Positions 6,433 through 6,718 of a stretch of 6,718 nucleotides of DNA are shown piece after piece. The notes beneath the pieces were generated by a model that ran no database searches, was not told the origin of the DNA, and worked only from the letters and a program-made list of their open reading frames with translations. Numbering within the stretch: the stretch's first letter is position 1; each line of letters starts with the position of its first letter. The DNA comes from Nitriliruptoraceae bacterium (GTDB taxonomy: Bacteria; Actinomycetota; Nitriliruptoria; Nitriliruptorales; Nitriliruptoraceae), in NCBI GenBank assembly GCA_007120485.1, contig SKNP01000004.1:1-6718 (forward strand). Direction: 5' to 3'. The position numbers and the translations under genes were made by a program.

Positions 6433-6454
6433 GCCGAGCATGGACCGGCTCGGC
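6433..6454 (+). terminator. Possible terminator hairpin of the pentapeptide gene
   Basis: GCCGAGC and GCTCGGC form a 7-bp GC-rich stem with an 8-base loop, beginning 66 bases after the stop codon. There is no T-tract. It is the best hairpin between the pentapeptide gene and the thiolase promoter, but a stem this short is common by chance at this GC content. Confidence 0.3.
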
Positions 6455-6488
6455 GTGGGCGGACCCGTCGCGACCGGTCAACGACGGG

Positions 6489-6516
6489 CCAGGTCGATAG
6501 GGTCCATCCGACCTGG
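6489..6516. promoter_or_regulatory. Perfect 8-bp inverted repeat bracketing the thiolase promoter element
   Basis: CCAGGTCG (6489-6496) and CGACCTGG (6509-6516) are perfect complementary arms with a 12-base spacer. The spacer contains the candidate -10 hexamer. This is the geometry of a repressor operator (for example TetR-family), where binding would block polymerase. Because transcription would start near the right arm, an RNA hairpin is less likely than a DNA-binding site. Confidence 0.5.
6498..6503 (+). promoter_or_regulatory. Candidate -10 element (TAGGGT) for the thiolase gene
   Basis: TAGGGT lies inside the inverted repeat and would start transcription near 6510, leaving a leader of about 55 bases before the GTG at 6566. 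It is identical to the hexamer before the pentapeptide gene. No good -35 element is visible. Confidence 0.4.
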
Positions 6517-6565
6517 TCACCGGGGCACGTCCCCCTCGACCTGATGCCACCCCGAGGAGCGCGAC

Positions 6566-6718
6566 GTGCACGACGCCGTGATCTGCGAACCGATCCGCAC
6601 CCCGGTCGGTCGGTACGGGGGCGCGCTCCGGGACGTGCCAGTGGAGCAGTTGGCCGCCCACGTGATCGCGACCCTGCTGGCCCGGACCGGCGTCCCACCG
6701 GGATCGGTCGATGACGTC
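6566..6718 (+). CDS. Thiolase family acyltransferase (3' end missing)
   Basis: The first 51 codons of a thiolase (acetyl-CoA C-acyltransferase type) run to the window end without a stop. The N-terminus reads MHDAVICEPIRTPVGRYGGA and continues with LRDVPVEQLAAHVIATLLAR. The RTPVGRYGGALRDV stretch is the conserved N-terminal signature of this family, as in beta-ketoadipyl-CoA thiolase PcaF and FadA-type enzymes. The GTG start is preceded by a strong GAGGAG site (6554-6559) at six bases. The family makes or cleaves 3-ketoacyl-CoA in fatty acid oxidation, acetoacetyl-CoA synthesis or aromatic degradation. The catalytic Cys (near residue 90) and the C-terminal His and Cys are outside the window, so activity and substrate cannot be judged. 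It is likely separately transcribed and possibly repressor-controlled, given the upstream inverted repeat. Confidence 0.88.
   Translation, partial: MHDAVICEPIRTPVGRYGGALRDVPVEQLAAHVIATLLARTGVPPGSVDDV

Noticed and set aside
5512..6441. Upstream in-frame extension of moeZ by 310 codons on the minus strand
   Set aside because: The extension is rich in Ser, Arg and Pro, runs antisense to the pentapeptide gene, and lacks family similarity. MoeZ normally starts just before the RYSRHL motif, and an AGGAG site supports 5511.
5615..6661. Minus-strand frame with a repetitive Gln/Val/Ala pattern
   Set aside because: The repetition is the antisense reading of the pentapeptide repeats, so it is a shadow rather than a second repeat protein.
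6364..6714. Plus-strand frame overlapping the pentapeptide stop by four bases
   Set aside because: The translation is Arg/Pro/Gly-rich without motifs and overlaps the well-supported thiolase start in another frame. The region also holds promoter-like and inverted-repeat elements.

Overview
The window is very GC-rich throughout. It uses GTG starts with GAGGA/AGGAG-type ribosome binding sites, and carries an actinobacterial style of MoeZ (MoeB plus rhodanese) and an MfpA-like pentapeptide-repeat protein. I infer a high-GC actinomycetote, possibly a deep-branching class such as Nitriliruptoria or Acidimicrobiia; the lineage within the phylum is a guess. No RNA genes, CRISPR arrays, insertion sequences or phage genes were seen.

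Layout: (1) 1-1595, plus strand: the 3' part of an ABC transporter permease (ThiP/FbpB type) overlapping by one base with a complete ATPase gene of about 357 aa, forming the end of a transporter operon. (2) 1596-1769: a short gap with a small dyad, a TAGGCT promoter-like element and a clear ribosome binding site. (3) 1770-4253, plus strand: a complete, apparently cytoplasmic glycoside hydrolase family 3 enzyme with a C-terminal extension. (4) 4254-4335: a convergent gap with a strong 12-bp GC hairpin, probably a shared terminator. (5) 4336-5511, minus strand: moeZ, the E1-like activating enzyme and sulfurtransferase for ubiquitin-like sulfur carriers. (6) 5512-5737: a divergent promoter region with a tandem 9-bp repeat, a dyad and a TAGGGT element. 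(7) 5738-6367, plus strand: a 209-aa pentapeptide-repeat protein that closely resembles mycobacterial MfpA, the DNA-mimicking gyrase inhibitor/protector of the Qnr superfamily. (8) 6368-6565: a gap with direct repeats, a hairpin, and a perfect 8-bp inverted repeat bracketing a TAGGGT element. (9) 6566 to the window end: the first 51 codons of a thiolase gene.

The genes look like independent housekeeping or accessory units rather than one pathway. The transporter pair is one translationally coupled unit. GH3, moeZ, the pentapeptide gene and the thiolase each appear to be transcribed separately. The most interesting parts are the MfpA-like gene and the regulatory DNA: the pentapeptide gene and the thiolase each have a dyad touching or bracketing a TAGGGT element. 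I see no convincing wholly new multi-gene system.
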